Of a stretch of DNA of 9,150 bases, positions 1 through 6,652 are shown piece by piece. The position numbers were made by a program, and so were the translations under genes. Source of the DNA: Chitinophagaceae bacterium (GTDB lineage Bacteria; Bacteroidota; Bacteroidia; Chitinophagales; Chitinophagaceae); the NCBI GenBank assembly GCA_025362915.1, contig JANYEU010000208.1:1-9150 (forward strand). The letters are read 5' to 3'. The notes beneath the pieces are model-generated. The model was given only the letters and a program-made list of their open reading frames with translations, ran no database searches and was not told where the DNA came from. Each line of letters begins with the position of its first letter. Within the stretch, counting starts at the first letter, position 1.

Positions 1-216
1 ATGGCGCTGGGATGTGTCAGTACCGCCAAACTGACGATGTGGTCAACCTTGGAAAACAAGCTGGATACCCCGTTCTCCATGCACAATGTGAAACAGGCTT
101 TTTACAACAAATACATGGCAGAAACAATTATTGTAAACTTAGGTCTTGACCTGAATTGTCAGAAAATAAAGACCATCATACAAAAATGTATTGAAATTGA
201 ACGTATCGCCGCTTGA
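1..216 (+). CDS. unrecognised protein, C-terminal part (5' end probably outside window)
   Basis: This frame is open from the first base and ends at a TGA at 214-216, giving 71 residues. An ATG coincides with base 1, but the frame may simply run in from the left, so the true start cannot be judged. The residues look like a folded, charged, helical tail (for example KIKTIIQKCIEIERIAA at the end) with no membrane segment or signal peptide. I do not recognise a family. A transposase or other mobile-element tail is possible from the decayed surroundings, but nothing in the residues proves it. Codon choice is ordinary for the window. Confidence 0.35.
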   Translation: MALGCVSTAKLTMWSTLENKLDTPFSMHNVKQAFYNKYMAETIIVNLGLDLNCQKIKTIIQKCIEIERIAA

Positions 217-494
217 AATATTACCGAAATATTGATATTGACAGTTCTCATACATATTCACAAGTTTGTGGTACTCTAACTTCTATTGCGATTGTTCCAA
301 ATAAATACACTAAGGGTAAAAAAAGTAAATTACAATATTGGCTTATACCTAATAGTACAAATTCTTTTAAAATTACCTCTGCTCATTTAAGTAAATTCAG
401 CAAAAATGAATATGGTGATATTTATATAGGTTCTGCTACAAATGGAAATAACATTGATATAACGGCAATAAGGTATCCATCCATCCTCAGTTAG
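213..494 (+). CDS. unrecognised 93-residue reading frame, possibly part of a broken gene
   Basis: This frame would start at TTG 213, overlapping the previous stop by four bases (TTGA), and ends at TAG 492-494. There is no ATG near the start and no visible ribosome binding site, so it may be an internal piece of a decayed gene rather than a complete one. The product is rich in Ser, Asn, Ile, Lys and Thr and looks like a beta-rich soluble domain, with stretches such as LQYWLIPNSTNSFKITSAHL and GDIYIGSATNGNNIDIT. No family is recognised. It abuts the next open stretch in another frame at 494, which fits one gene broken by frameshifts. Coding status is uncertain. Confidence 0.3.
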   Translation: MKYYRNIDIDSSHTYSQVCGTLTSIAIVPNKYTKGKKSKLQYWLIPNSTNSFKITSAHLSKFSKNEYGDIYIGSATNGNNIDITAIRYPSILS

Positions 495-815
495 TGCCAT
501 TATCAGTTCTTTTCTTTACAGCAATTGCAACCAACAATTTATGTCTTGAGAAAAGTCATTATTTGGATCAAAAGAACCAATTACTCTTGAAGGAAAACCT
601 GTATTTAGAAGCACCCTACTTTTCTGTAACATCAAATCCAAACGGTTTAGTAGATGGGTCTCTTGATGGGGAGTTGTCTAATTTTATCTTATTCGATTCA
701 AATAATGGAAAGGGGAACCAATTTTGGGCAAGTTAGTGCACATGAATATATACATGCCTTACAGGAAAGTGAATATCATGTTTTTAATCAATATTTCAAA
801 AGCCATAAGCTTTAA
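494..815 (+). pseudogene. frameshifted remnant with an HExxH (zincin-like) segment
   Basis: The frame open from GTG 494 reads to a TAG at 734-736 and ends in NNGKGNQFWAS. The frame one base over reads GTNFGQVSAHEYIHALQ and stays open to TAA 813-815. Removing one T from the TTTT run at 722-725 joins them as GNQFGQVSAHEYIHALQ, giving a sensible continuous sequence. HEYIH (741-755) fits the HExxH zinc-binding pattern of metallopeptidases, and a following HALQ is common in such helices. By general knowledge, Rhs-type toxin tips in Bacteroidota sometimes carry similar zincin domains; that link is inference. The 5' part also overlaps the preceding frame in a different phase, suggesting further damage. 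A sequencing error at the T run cannot be excluded. Confidence 0.35.
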
Positions 816-1112
816 TTGTTAACCCGAACAATAAGACAATGCGTTTTATCTCAAGATATATTTACCTAGACATTCCCTATTTTAGCTTGCTTTATTAACG
901 TATGTATGGATGCAACCCAAGAGCTATTCACCCACAATCTTTTAAAAAACGTTTTTGAATTGGAGGTACAACACTTTGACAGTAATAGTTATCTGAAACG
1001 TAGGGCGCTACTTCTGTGCAAATACAGGCTCAAGTGCATAAATGTACTATTAAGTGTGGGCTACTAACTACGGGTGGTGCTGCACTTTTTTGTTTGTAAA
1101 TAGCCCCAAACC

Positions 1113-1142
1113 ACACTTTATGTTTAGCCTCTTGCATCTTGT
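1113..1142 (+). repeat. direct repeat copy 1 (partner 1259-1288)
   Basis: This 30-bp stretch recurs exactly 146 bp downstream with 28 of 30 bases identical; the mismatches are at 1120 and 1124. The shared core is AGCCTCTTGCATCTTGT. Neither copy lies in a gene. The function is unknown; it could be the trace of a local duplication or part of a dispersed repeat. Confidence 0.7.
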
Positions 1143-1258
1143 ATACTCAACAAATTCAGCTTTGCAACATTTCACTTGTATTAATTATTTAGGAATCAAA
1201 TATTTATAAAGGTTATTATTTGCAAACCAATATTTTTTTAGTATATATATTGCCAATT

Positions 1259-1288
1259 ACACTTTTTGTATAGCCTCTTGCATCTTGT
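1259..1288 (+). repeat. direct repeat copy 2 (partner 1113-1142)
   Basis: Second copy of the 30-bp direct repeat, in the same orientation as the first. The similarity fades within a few bases on both sides, so this is a short repeat and not a long tandem duplication. Confidence 0.7.
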
Positions 1289-1389
1289 GTATGGCCATGT
1301 GACTCCTCCTAAAAAGGTACTAACTGCCACTTTACATTGCAAATAACTTCCAAAAATGCGGGATACCTGCCGATAACAATGGGTAGAAA

Positions 1390-1418
1390 AATTATTGTGT
1401 AATATTTACACAATAATT
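1390..1418. promoter_or_regulatory. perfect palindrome upstream of the amylase gene, candidate operator
   Basis: Two 13-bp arms (1390-1402 and 1406-1418) are exact reverse complements around a 3-bp centre TAT; the left arm is AATTATTGTGTAA. The right end lies 28 bp before the amylase ATG at 1447. It has no following T run and is AT-rich, so it is a poor terminator. The size and symmetry fit a binding site for a dimeric repressor or activator controlling the downstream gene. Which regulator binds is unknown; none is encoded in the window. Confidence 0.5.
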
Positions 1419-1446
1419 CAGATATTTACACCCTAAAACAATTGTT

Positions 1447-2829
1447 ATGCTATTGAAAAGATTCTTATCTATTGCTTTCTTTGCTGTTTTATTTGTTTAC
1501 ATAAATGCAAATGCACAAGAAACAAAAGCGCTTACTACCCAAAAAACTACCATTGATGGGCATCCGGCCTGGATAATGCAGGGAAATATCTACGAAGTGA
1601 ATGTGCGTCAATACACCCCCGAAGGCACCTTCAAGGCTTTTGCTAAAAACCTTCCCCGCCTTAAACAAATGGGTGTACAAACGCTTTGGTTTATGCCCAT
1701 CAATCCCATTGGTGTCTTGGATAGAAAGGGTGAACTGGGTAGTTATTATGCGGTGAGGAACTATAAGGCAATAAACCCGGAATTTGGTACGATGGATGAT
1801 TGGAAAGCATTAGTAAAACAATGCCATGAAATGGGTTTTAAGGTAATTATTGATTGGGTGCCAAACCATACTGCTGCTGATCATTATTGGTTGCAGGCAC
1901 ATCCTGATTTTTATGTGCAGGATAGTATTACCCACAAGGCCATATCACCTTTTGATTGGACGGATGCACGTAAACTCAATTATAAAAACCCTGAATTGTG
2001 CGATAGCATGACTGCTACCATGGAATTTTGGCTGAAAGAAACACATATAGATGGTTTCCGTTGCGATGTGGCTTTTGAAGTACCCCAAGCTTTCTGGACA
2101 AAGTGCATTGCGAAGCTCAGAAAAGACAAAAATATATTCATGCTGGCAGAAGCAAGCTTGCCTTGGTTGCATGTGGCTGGTTTTGATGCCACTTACACAT
2201 GGCCGGATTATAATGTGATGAAGGATATTGTGAAGGGTAAAATGAATGCGATGGATTTGGATAGCAGTTTGAATGATACCGAAAAGGAGTATCCCAAAAA
2301 TGCCCTAAAAATGTACTTTACCAGCAACCACGACCTGAATAGTTGGGAATTGGCAGACTATGGAACCATGCCGGGCAAGAGCCATGCACCTTTTGCTGTG
2401 CTTACCCAAACCATGAAACGCTCTGTACCGCTTATTTATACTGGTCAGGAAGAACCGCATTTGGATAGTATCAGTTTTTTCTATAAAAACACCATTTCTT
2501 TTCAAAAATATGCAAGGGCAAGCTTTTACAGTAAGTTATTGAAACTAAGAAAGAACAATGAAGCATTGGCTGCCAATGCCAATTATACCAAGTTAAAGAG
2601 TACCAATGATAAAAAAGTGTTTGCTTATGTGCGGGAGAAGAATGGCAAGAAGGTATTGGTGGTTTTAAACCTCAGTCCAGACCCTATTACTGCTACTATT
2701 GCCAATCCTGTAGTTGCCGGTAATGCAATTGAGCTATTCAGCAATAAGAATATGGAACTGAGAGCAGGCGAAAAGTTCAGTTTGGAAGGATGGGGCTATA
2801 AGGTATTTAATTATGTTGCCAAGCAATAA
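1447..2829 (+). CDS. secreted alpha-amylase-family glycoside hydrolase (GH13)
   Basis: This 460-residue enzyme should hydrolyse or rearrange alpha-1,4-glucans such as starch or maltodextrins, probably in the periplasm or outside the cell. Residues 1-23 form a signal peptide (basic start, hydrophobic core, likely cut after ANA), with no lipobox cysteine. The (beta/alpha)8 barrel shows the GH13 regions in order: region I DWVPNH (136-141), region II GFRCD with nucleophile Asp207, region III FMLAEA with acid/base Glu235, and region IV FTSNHD with stabiliser Asp296. Residues from about 380 to 460 form the C-terminal beta domain. All three catalytic residues are intact. The ATG at 1447 is chosen because it opens the signal peptide. 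The gene stands alone, with a palindrome upstream and a strong terminator downstream. The exact substrate and GH13 subfamily cannot be read here; a glucanotransferase is possible. Confidence 0.93.
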   Translation: MLLKRFLSIAFFAVLFVYINANAQETKALTTQKTTIDGHPAWIMQGNIYEVNVRQYTPEGTFKAFAKNLPRLKQMGVQTLWFMPINPIGVLDRKGELGSYYAVRNYKAINPEFGTMDDWKALVKQCHEMGFKVIIDWVPNHTAADHYWLQAHPDFYVQDSITHKAISPFDWTDARKLNYKNPELCDSMTATMEFWLKETHIDGFRCDVAFEVPQAFWTKCIAKLRKDKNIFMLAEASLPWLHVAGFDATYTWPDYNVMKDIVKGKMNAMDLDSSLNDTEKEYPKNALKMYFTSNHDLNSWELADYGTMPGKSHAPFAVLTQTMKRSVPLIYTGQEEPHLDSISFFYKNTISFQKYARASFYSKLLKLRKNNEALAANANYTKLKSTNDKKVFAYVREKNGKKVLVVLNLSPDPITATIANPVVAGNAIELFSNKNMELRAGEKFSLEGWGYKVFNYVAKQ

Positions 2830-2841
2830 CATTTACCATCT

Positions 2842-2893
2842 AACATAAAAACAAAAGGCTGTCATTATTATGACAGCCTTTTGTTTTTATGTT
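2842..2893. terminator. bidirectional terminator between amylase and glutamate dehydrogenase genes
   Basis: Two perfectly complementary 24-bp arms (2842-2865 and 2870-2893) surround a TATT loop. The GC-rich core GGCTGTCAT is flanked by A-rich sequence on the left and CCTTTTGTTTTTAT on the right, so a U-rich tail follows the stem on either strand. It sits between the stops of two convergent genes (2829 and 2909), as expected for a shared rho-independent terminator. Confidence 0.93.
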
Positions 2894-2908
2894 GATTCAA
2901 TCTAATTA

Positions 2909-4315
2909 CTAAGGGAAAATGCCTAGTTCTGTGTAACTGATGGCTACCTTGTTTATGGCACATACATAAGCTGCTGTGCGCATATCTGGAATTGCTGGAT
3001 TTTGTTTCCATATTTCCATAATTTCCTGCGTAGCACTTATCATTGTTTCTTCAAGACCGCTATGTACCAAATCAATTTCGTCAGCACCGTGTTCTATCAG
3101 GTTTCTTGCTTTTATGCTCGCTTGTTTTCCTGTCAGTTGTTCTATTTCTGTCAGTATATGATGGTTCATACTCTCCGTAAATCTCTTTTCCAGTCGCCCA
3201 TAACGAACGTGACTTAGGTTTTTCAGCCATTCAAAGTACGAAACCGTAACACCCCCAGCGTTCAAATACATATCGGGTATCACAAGAACTCCTTTTGCCA
3301 TAAATATCTCATCTGCCTCTGGCGTTAACGGGCCGTTTGCGGCTTCGCCTATTATTTTAGCTTTTATTCGTGGTGCATTATTGCCATCAATCACGTTTTC
3401 CAGTGCTGCTGGTATCAATATTTCGCAGTCAAGTTCCAATGCAGCGAAGTTGTTGGCAATAAATGTAGAACCTGCAAAGTCTTTAATGGAACCAGTTGCT
3501 TTCCTATGCTGAAATAATTCTTCCTCATTAATGCCATTCTCGTTAAAAACAGCCCCTTCATACTCAGCTATGGCAACCACTATCGCCCCATTCTCCCTAA
3601 AGAACTTTGCACAATGATAACCCACGTTTCCTAATCCTTGTACCACAACCCTTTTGCCGGTAACGCCAGTAGATAGGCCAAGTTTTGCCATCATCTCAGC
3701 GTTTTTACATACTTCCCTTACGCCAAAAAATACGCCCAGTCCGGTTGCTTCCTTTCTTCCATGCACACCGCCTTGCGATATCGGCTTTCCAGTTACACAT
3801 CCTGCTGCATCTATATCACCCGGTTTCAGAGAAGCGTACGTATCCACTATCCATGCCATTTCTCGCTCGCCAGTACCATAATCAGGTGCGGGAACATCTA
3901 TGCCGGGACCTATAAAATTCTTCTTTACCAACTCGGCAGTGTAGCGTCGTGTTATCTTTTCCAACTCGTAGGCACTATGTGTGTGTGGATTTATCTTAAT
4001 GCCTCCTTTTGCGCCTCCAAACGGCACATTTACAATCGCACATTTGTAGGTCATCAAGCTGGCAAGCGCCATTACCTCGTCTTGGTTTACATCTTTGCTA
4101 AAACGTATACCACCCTTACACGGCGTTTTGTGCTGGGAGTGCTGTACACGGTAGGCTTCAATCACTTCAATCTTGCCATTGTCCATTTTTACCGGAAAAC
4201 GCATACTATATATGCTATTACAGGCCTTAATCTGTTCCAAAAGACCTTTATCCCATTTGGTAAATTCGGCGGCTTTGTCAAAACTTTTCTCTACACTTTC
4301 AAAAAAACTGTACAT
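2909..4315 (-). CDS. glutamate dehydrogenase (Glu/Leu/Phe/Val dehydrogenase family)
   Basis: This 468-residue cytoplasmic enzyme interconverts glutamate and 2-oxoglutarate plus ammonium using a nicotinamide cofactor, linking nitrogen and carbon metabolism. The N-terminal substrate domain has PCKGGIRF (Lys67), a Lys at 91 and PFGGAKGG (98-105, Lys103), corresponding to the three substrate-site lysines of the family, and PAPDYGTGERE with the conserved Asp145. The Rossmann domain carries VVVQGLGNVG (223-232). An acidic residue follows the second strand (AEYEGAV, about 250), which leans towards NAD preference; that is inference. Length is somewhat above the common 410-450 residues. The ATG at 4315 opens a normal N-terminus. 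It lies downstream of ccmCD in the same direction, 142 bp away, with no recognised promoter between them. Leucine- or phenylalanine-type specificity is less likely but not excluded. Confidence 0.9.
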   Translation of the reverse strand: MYSFFESVEKSFDKAAEFTKWDKGLLEQIKACNSIYSMRFPVKMDNGKIEVIEAYRVQHSQHKTPCKGGIRFSKDVNQDEVMALASLMTYKCAIVNVPFGGAKGGIKINPHTHSAYELEKITRRYTAELVKKNFIGPGIDVPAPDYGTGEREMAWIVDTYASLKPGDIDAAGCVTGKPISQGGVHGRKEATGLGVFFGVREVCKNAEMMAKLGLSTGVTGKRVVVQGLGNVGYHCAKFFRENGAIVVAIAEYEGAVFNENGINEEELFQHRKATGSIKDFAGSTFIANNFAALELDCEILIPAALENVIDGNNAPRIKAKIIGEAANGPLTPEADEIFMAKGVLVIPDMYLNAGGVTVSYFEWLKNLSHVRYGRLEKRFTESMNHHILTEIEQLTGKQASIKARNLIEHGADEIDLVHSGLEETMISATQEIMEIWKQNPAIPDMRTAAYVCAINKVAISYTELGIFP

Positions 4316-4388
4316 AATGTCTCAAATATTAGTTATTAAATATGAATCAGTGAATCATTCTTCCCATCTGTCCAATACCTTTTGAATA

Positions 4389-4451
4389 ACGACCTGTAAC
4401 GTACAACCCAATACCTATAATGTATAACTTACAACGTAAAACCTAATAACC
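4389..4451. repeat. degenerate 7-bp tandem repeat array, nine units
   Basis: The 63 bp divide into nine consecutive heptamers: ACGACCT, GTAACGT, ACAACCC, AATACCT, ATAATGT, ATAACTT, ACAACGT, AAAACCT, AATAACC. The fourth base is A in all nine, the first is A in eight, the fifth is C in seven and the last is T in seven. The consensus is about A-H-A-A-C-S-T. It fills most of the gap between the ccmD stop (4458) and the gdh start (4315). The role is unknown; a repeated binding site or a slippage-derived intergenic element are both possible. Confidence 0.6.
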
Positions 4452-4457
4452 CGCCTA

Positions 4458-4679
4458 TCACTTAATACCTTCTTTTTCCAACTTTGTCAGCTTTCTATCT
4501 ACGCTTATTAAGTAACTGAAGAAGCCTGCCATGATAATCAATATCACAGTTGCCACTACCATTATCTTACCATCTGCACGCATGAAATCGGTTTTGTCGG
4601 GTTTTGTGATTTCTACACTTTGTGCCATTGCAAGAACTGTGAGGAACGCAAAAGCAATCGTTGTTTTTATCTTTTTCAT
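4458..4679 (-). CDS. ccmD: CcmD-like small membrane protein, cytochrome c biogenesis
   Basis: This 73-residue protein starts 9 bp after the ccmC stop and so is almost certainly co-translated from the same mRNA. It has a cleavable-looking N-terminal signal (residues 1-19, ending LAMAQ), a short polar segment containing RADGK, one membrane span (about 39-60, MVVATVILIIMAGFFSYLIS) and a short charged tail (DRKLTKLEKEG). That layout matches small CcmD-type proteins found after ccmC in Bacteroidota; in the proteobacterial system CcmD is a single-span protein that aids haem release from CcmC to CcmE. Sequence similarity to classical CcmD is too low to judge by eye, so the name rests on architecture and position. 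Confidence 0.75.
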   Translation of the reverse strand: MKKIKTTIAFAFLTVLAMAQSVEITKPDKTDFMRADGKIMVVATVILIIMAGFFSYLISVDRKLTKLEKEGIK

Positions 4680-4688
4680 TGTATTATT

Positions 4689-5360
4689 TTATGAGTGCTT
4701 TTCAATCAATATTTGTAACCTAATTTTCAAGGTTGTTATCCATACTCCCAAGAGTGTCCATCCAAAAACTGCGGGCCAAAACACCAGTTTCATACTTGGT
4801 GCAAGGTCTTTTCCGTTTACACCAGGGTTACCGCTGCTACCTTGTCCGCCGGGGTGCAATGATTGCGTAAGTCTTGGCAATATCCATAAGGTAGGAAACA
4901 ACATAAAGAAGGCAAACACATTATATACGGCACTGATGCGTGCACGTTTTTCTTCATCATTCATGCTTCCGCGCAGTACAAAGTAGGCTAGATAAATAAG
5001 CAGGGCAATGGCTGCACCAATTTGTTTTGGATCGCCACTCCAAGGCTTTCCCCATTGGTAATTTGCCCATAATGCACCCGTGATAAGACCCATAAAGCCA
5101 AAAACGGTTCCTGTAGTGGCAAAGGCAGATGCATAAATATCATTAATAGGGGTGGGGTTGTTCAAATATTTAATGGAATTTACCAACGATACGCCTAATA
5201 GTATCATCATGCCAAACCACATGGGCACATGAAAGAAAAAGTTGCGGATGGTTTGTTGCATCCTATCATCCAGCTTGGGTACTGCTACAAAAAAACCGTA
5301 CGAACAAACGTACATCACCAATATAAAACAAAGTATTTTCCACCAATAAGCGCGTAGCAT
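4689..5360 (-). CDS. ccmC: haem-handling membrane protein CcmC (CcsA/CcmC family)
   Basis: CcmC presents haem for cytochrome c maturation from the inner membrane. The 223-residue product has about six hydrophobic spans. Numbered from ATG 5360, it shows the periplasmic Trp-rich signature WGKPWSGDPKQ (103-113) and two likely haem-ligand histidines: His44 in FFFHVPMW and His169 in SLHPGG. The signature has Ser-Gly where classical proteins have Trp before Asp, though Asp110 is kept. A TTG two codons upstream (5366) extends the frame, but ATG 5360 is preferred because it gives the usual MLRAYWWK-type start. A consensus promoter lies about 55 bp upstream and ccmD follows after 9 bp. No ccmA, ccmB or ccmE is in the window, so partners must be elsewhere. 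Assignment is confident at family level. Confidence 0.88.
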   Translation of the reverse strand: MLRAYWWKILCFILVMYVCSYGFFVAVPKLDDRMQQTIRNFFFHVPMWFGMMILLGVSLVNSIKYLNNPTPINDIYASAFATTGTVFGFMGLITGALWANYQWGKPWSGDPKQIGAAIALLIYLAYFVLRGSMNDEEKRARISAVYNVFAFFMLFPTLWILPRLTQSLHPGGQGSSGNPGVNGKDLAPSMKLVFWPAVFGWTLLGVWITTLKIRLQILIEKHS

Positions 5361-5413
5361 GAACAATTATTTAAGCATCAACAAAGGGAATGGTCACTTT
5401 AAAAGTGCGGCGG

Positions 5414-5442
5414 CAAAAGTAGCGCAATACTTCGTACTGCAA
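5414..5442 (-). promoter_or_regulatory. Bacteroidota-type promoter for ccmC-ccmD
   Basis: Read on the minus strand, TACTTTTG (5421-5414) matches the Bacteroidota -7 consensus TAnnTTTG exactly. A TTG at 5442-5440 lies 18 bp upstream and fits the -33 element. Transcription would begin near 5407, giving a leader of about 47 nt before ATG 5360. It is the best-formed promoter in the window and may also drive gdh by readthrough. Confidence 0.75.
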
Positions 5443-5728
5443 TGCAGCATTAACAGGGTATTTATAAAAATGGATGCTGGCATTATCGACAAATTTTAAA
5501 TTAATGGTGGATAATAAGTATCAATTTATATTATGAGGAGTTGAACCATAAGGAATGGTTAATGATAATTCGCTATTAGGGGTTCTTAGATAAATGTTCA
5601 TTACAAAAAAAGAATATACAGCCTCCTTAGGGTTCTTATATAAGGATGTAACAAAGTGTATTAAAACAAAAGTCCCTTCCAATATTCATAATACTAGAAT
5701 AATGAAAGAGACTCTTTATAAATAAGAA
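5443..5728. other. gene-free spacer between ccmC promoter and hydrolase stop
   Basis: No coding frame of any quality is visible on either strand. The only structure noticed is a weak direct repeat: TTAGGGGTTCTTA at 5576-5588 and TTAGGGTTCTTA at 5627-5638, about 50 bp apart and differing by one G. No strong terminator for the minus-strand hydrolase gene was found; the small AAAGAG/CTCTTT symmetry near 5704-5716 has too short a loop. Confidence 0.5.
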
Positions 5729-6409
5729 TTAAAACTCTATCGTTTCTCCCACAGCAGGCAATAACAAAGTTTTTCCCGCATCGGCAAAAGATTTAGCCGC
5801 AGCCTCCTTATCAATCTTTATATACCCAAAAGTATCGTAATGGATACCTATCACCTTGGGGCATTTTACAAAATCGCTGGCATGGATGGCATCGGCAACA
5901 TCCATGGTAAAGTGTCCGCCCATTGGCATAATGGAAAAAGAAAGGTTAGCCCAAAGCGGTATCAATTGCATATCCATGGTAAGTGCGGTGTCTCCGGCAT
6001 AATAGAAATCTCCTTCGGGCGTAGAGAACACAAAACCCATCGGGTTGCCGCCGTAACTACCATCGGGTAATCCAGAAGAATGGATGGCATTAACGCCGCG
6101 TGCCTTTCCAAAAGGGAAGTTGATATAACCGCCATGGTTCATTGGCAGCGCATTTTCTACCCCTTGGTTATGTAACCAATTTGCTATCTCTGGCGGGCAG
6201 ATACATTGGGCTCCTGTACGTTTGGCAATGCTGACCAAATCGCTGACATGGTCTCCATGACCATGGGATACAAAGATAAAGTCCGCTTTTATATCGTCAG
6301 GATTGATGCCAACGGCAGAAGGATTACCGGTAAAAAAAGGATCGAACAATATTTTCTTTCCCTGAACGTCTATACTAAAGGTAGCATGACCGTAATAAGT
6401 AAATTTCAT
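5729..6409 (-). CDS. UPF0173-type metal-dependent hydrolase (metallo-beta-lactamase fold)
   Basis: This 226-residue cytoplasmic protein belongs to the metallo-beta-lactamase-fold superfamily. Numbered from ATG 6409 it has HGHGDH (49-54), the HxHxDH metal site, then His110 (NAIHSSG), Asp140 (YAGDT) and His190 (GIHYD), covering the usual di-metal ligands. The opening MKFTYYGHATFSI and the GGHFTMD segment (164-170) resemble the UPF0173 group, whose members are 225-230 residues long; the physiological substrate of that group is not established. An in-frame ATG 14 codons upstream (6451) exists, but the start at 6409 gives the family's normal N-terminus. It is transcribed divergently from the phosphoesterase gene and has no operon partner here. 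No consensus promoter was found. Confidence 0.9.
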   Translation of the reverse strand: MKFTYYGHATFSIDVQGKKILFDPFFTGNPSAVGINPDDIKADFIFVSHGHGDHVSDLVSIAKRTGAQCICPPEIANWLHNQGVENALPMNHGGYINFPFGKARGVNAIHSSGLPDGSYGGNPMGFVFSTPEGDFYYAGDTALTMDMQLIPLWANLSFSIMPMGGHFTMDVADAIHASDFVKCPKVIGIHYDTFGYIKIDKEAAAKSFADAGKTLLLPAVGETIEF

Positions 6410-6505
6410 GTGTAATGTATTTAATTTACTAATGAAGGTGTATTGTTGCATGTAACAATGTTAGGACGGCAATGTTGTAGAAAGGAAATGAAATATAAAA
6501 AATTA

Positions 6506-6623
6506 TTACCACCAAGGTGTTATTAAAAGATTTACAACGAAGAACACAATGAAAAAGAAACACAAGAACACTAGGTTTATATTGTGTGCCTTGTGTTTCT
6601 TTTTTTAGTGTTCCTTGTGGTAA
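6506..6623. repeat. large imperfect inverted repeat built from short A-rich units
   Basis: The core is a perfect 15-bp inverted repeat (6552-6566 and 6590-6604; left arm AAAAAGAAACACAAG) around a 23-base loop. Outside it, GAACAC (6542-6547) pairs with 6608-6613, and TTACC at 6506-6510 with GGTAA at 6619-6623. Each arm is made of loosely repeated units like AACACAAGG (for example AACACAATG 6543-6551, AAACACAAG 6558-6566, AACACTAGG 6567-6575). It lies between two divergent genes, so it is not a terminator for either. The function is unknown. Confidence 0.65.
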
Positions 6624-6652
6624 AGTACCTACCTAAATATTAAAATAGAATT

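Larger units (their letters stand above)
816..1446. other. long non-coding gap before the amylase gene
   Basis: I see no convincing gene on either strand in these 631 bp. The stretch contains the direct repeat pair at 1113-1142 and 1259-1288 and the palindrome at 1390-1418, each listed separately. A T run at 1085-1091 follows loosely G/C-rich sequence, but I could not build a convincing terminator stem. I found no exact TAnnTTTG promoter box upstream of the amylase ATG, so its promoter is unassigned. Confidence 0.6.

Noticed and set aside
4323..4330. Possible minus-strand promoter box for gdh (AATATTTG)
   Set aside because: It matches TAnnTTTG at all but one fixed position, but lies only about 8-15 bp before the ATG, too close for a normal leader.
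3761..4339. 192-codon plus-strand open frame
   Set aside because: It lies antisense to the well-supported glutamate dehydrogenase gene and its translation has no family features.
4389..4451. CRISPR array
   Set aside because: Units are 7 bp, contiguous and degenerate, without spacers; no cas gene is nearby.
4531..4986. 151-codon plus-strand open frame
   Set aside because: It runs antisense across ccmD and ccmC, whose motifs and 9-bp spacing are convincing.
5704..5716. Possible terminator hairpin AAAGAG/CTCTTT after the hydrolase gene
   Set aside because: The arms are separated by a single base, so the loop is too small, and no T run follows on the minus strand.
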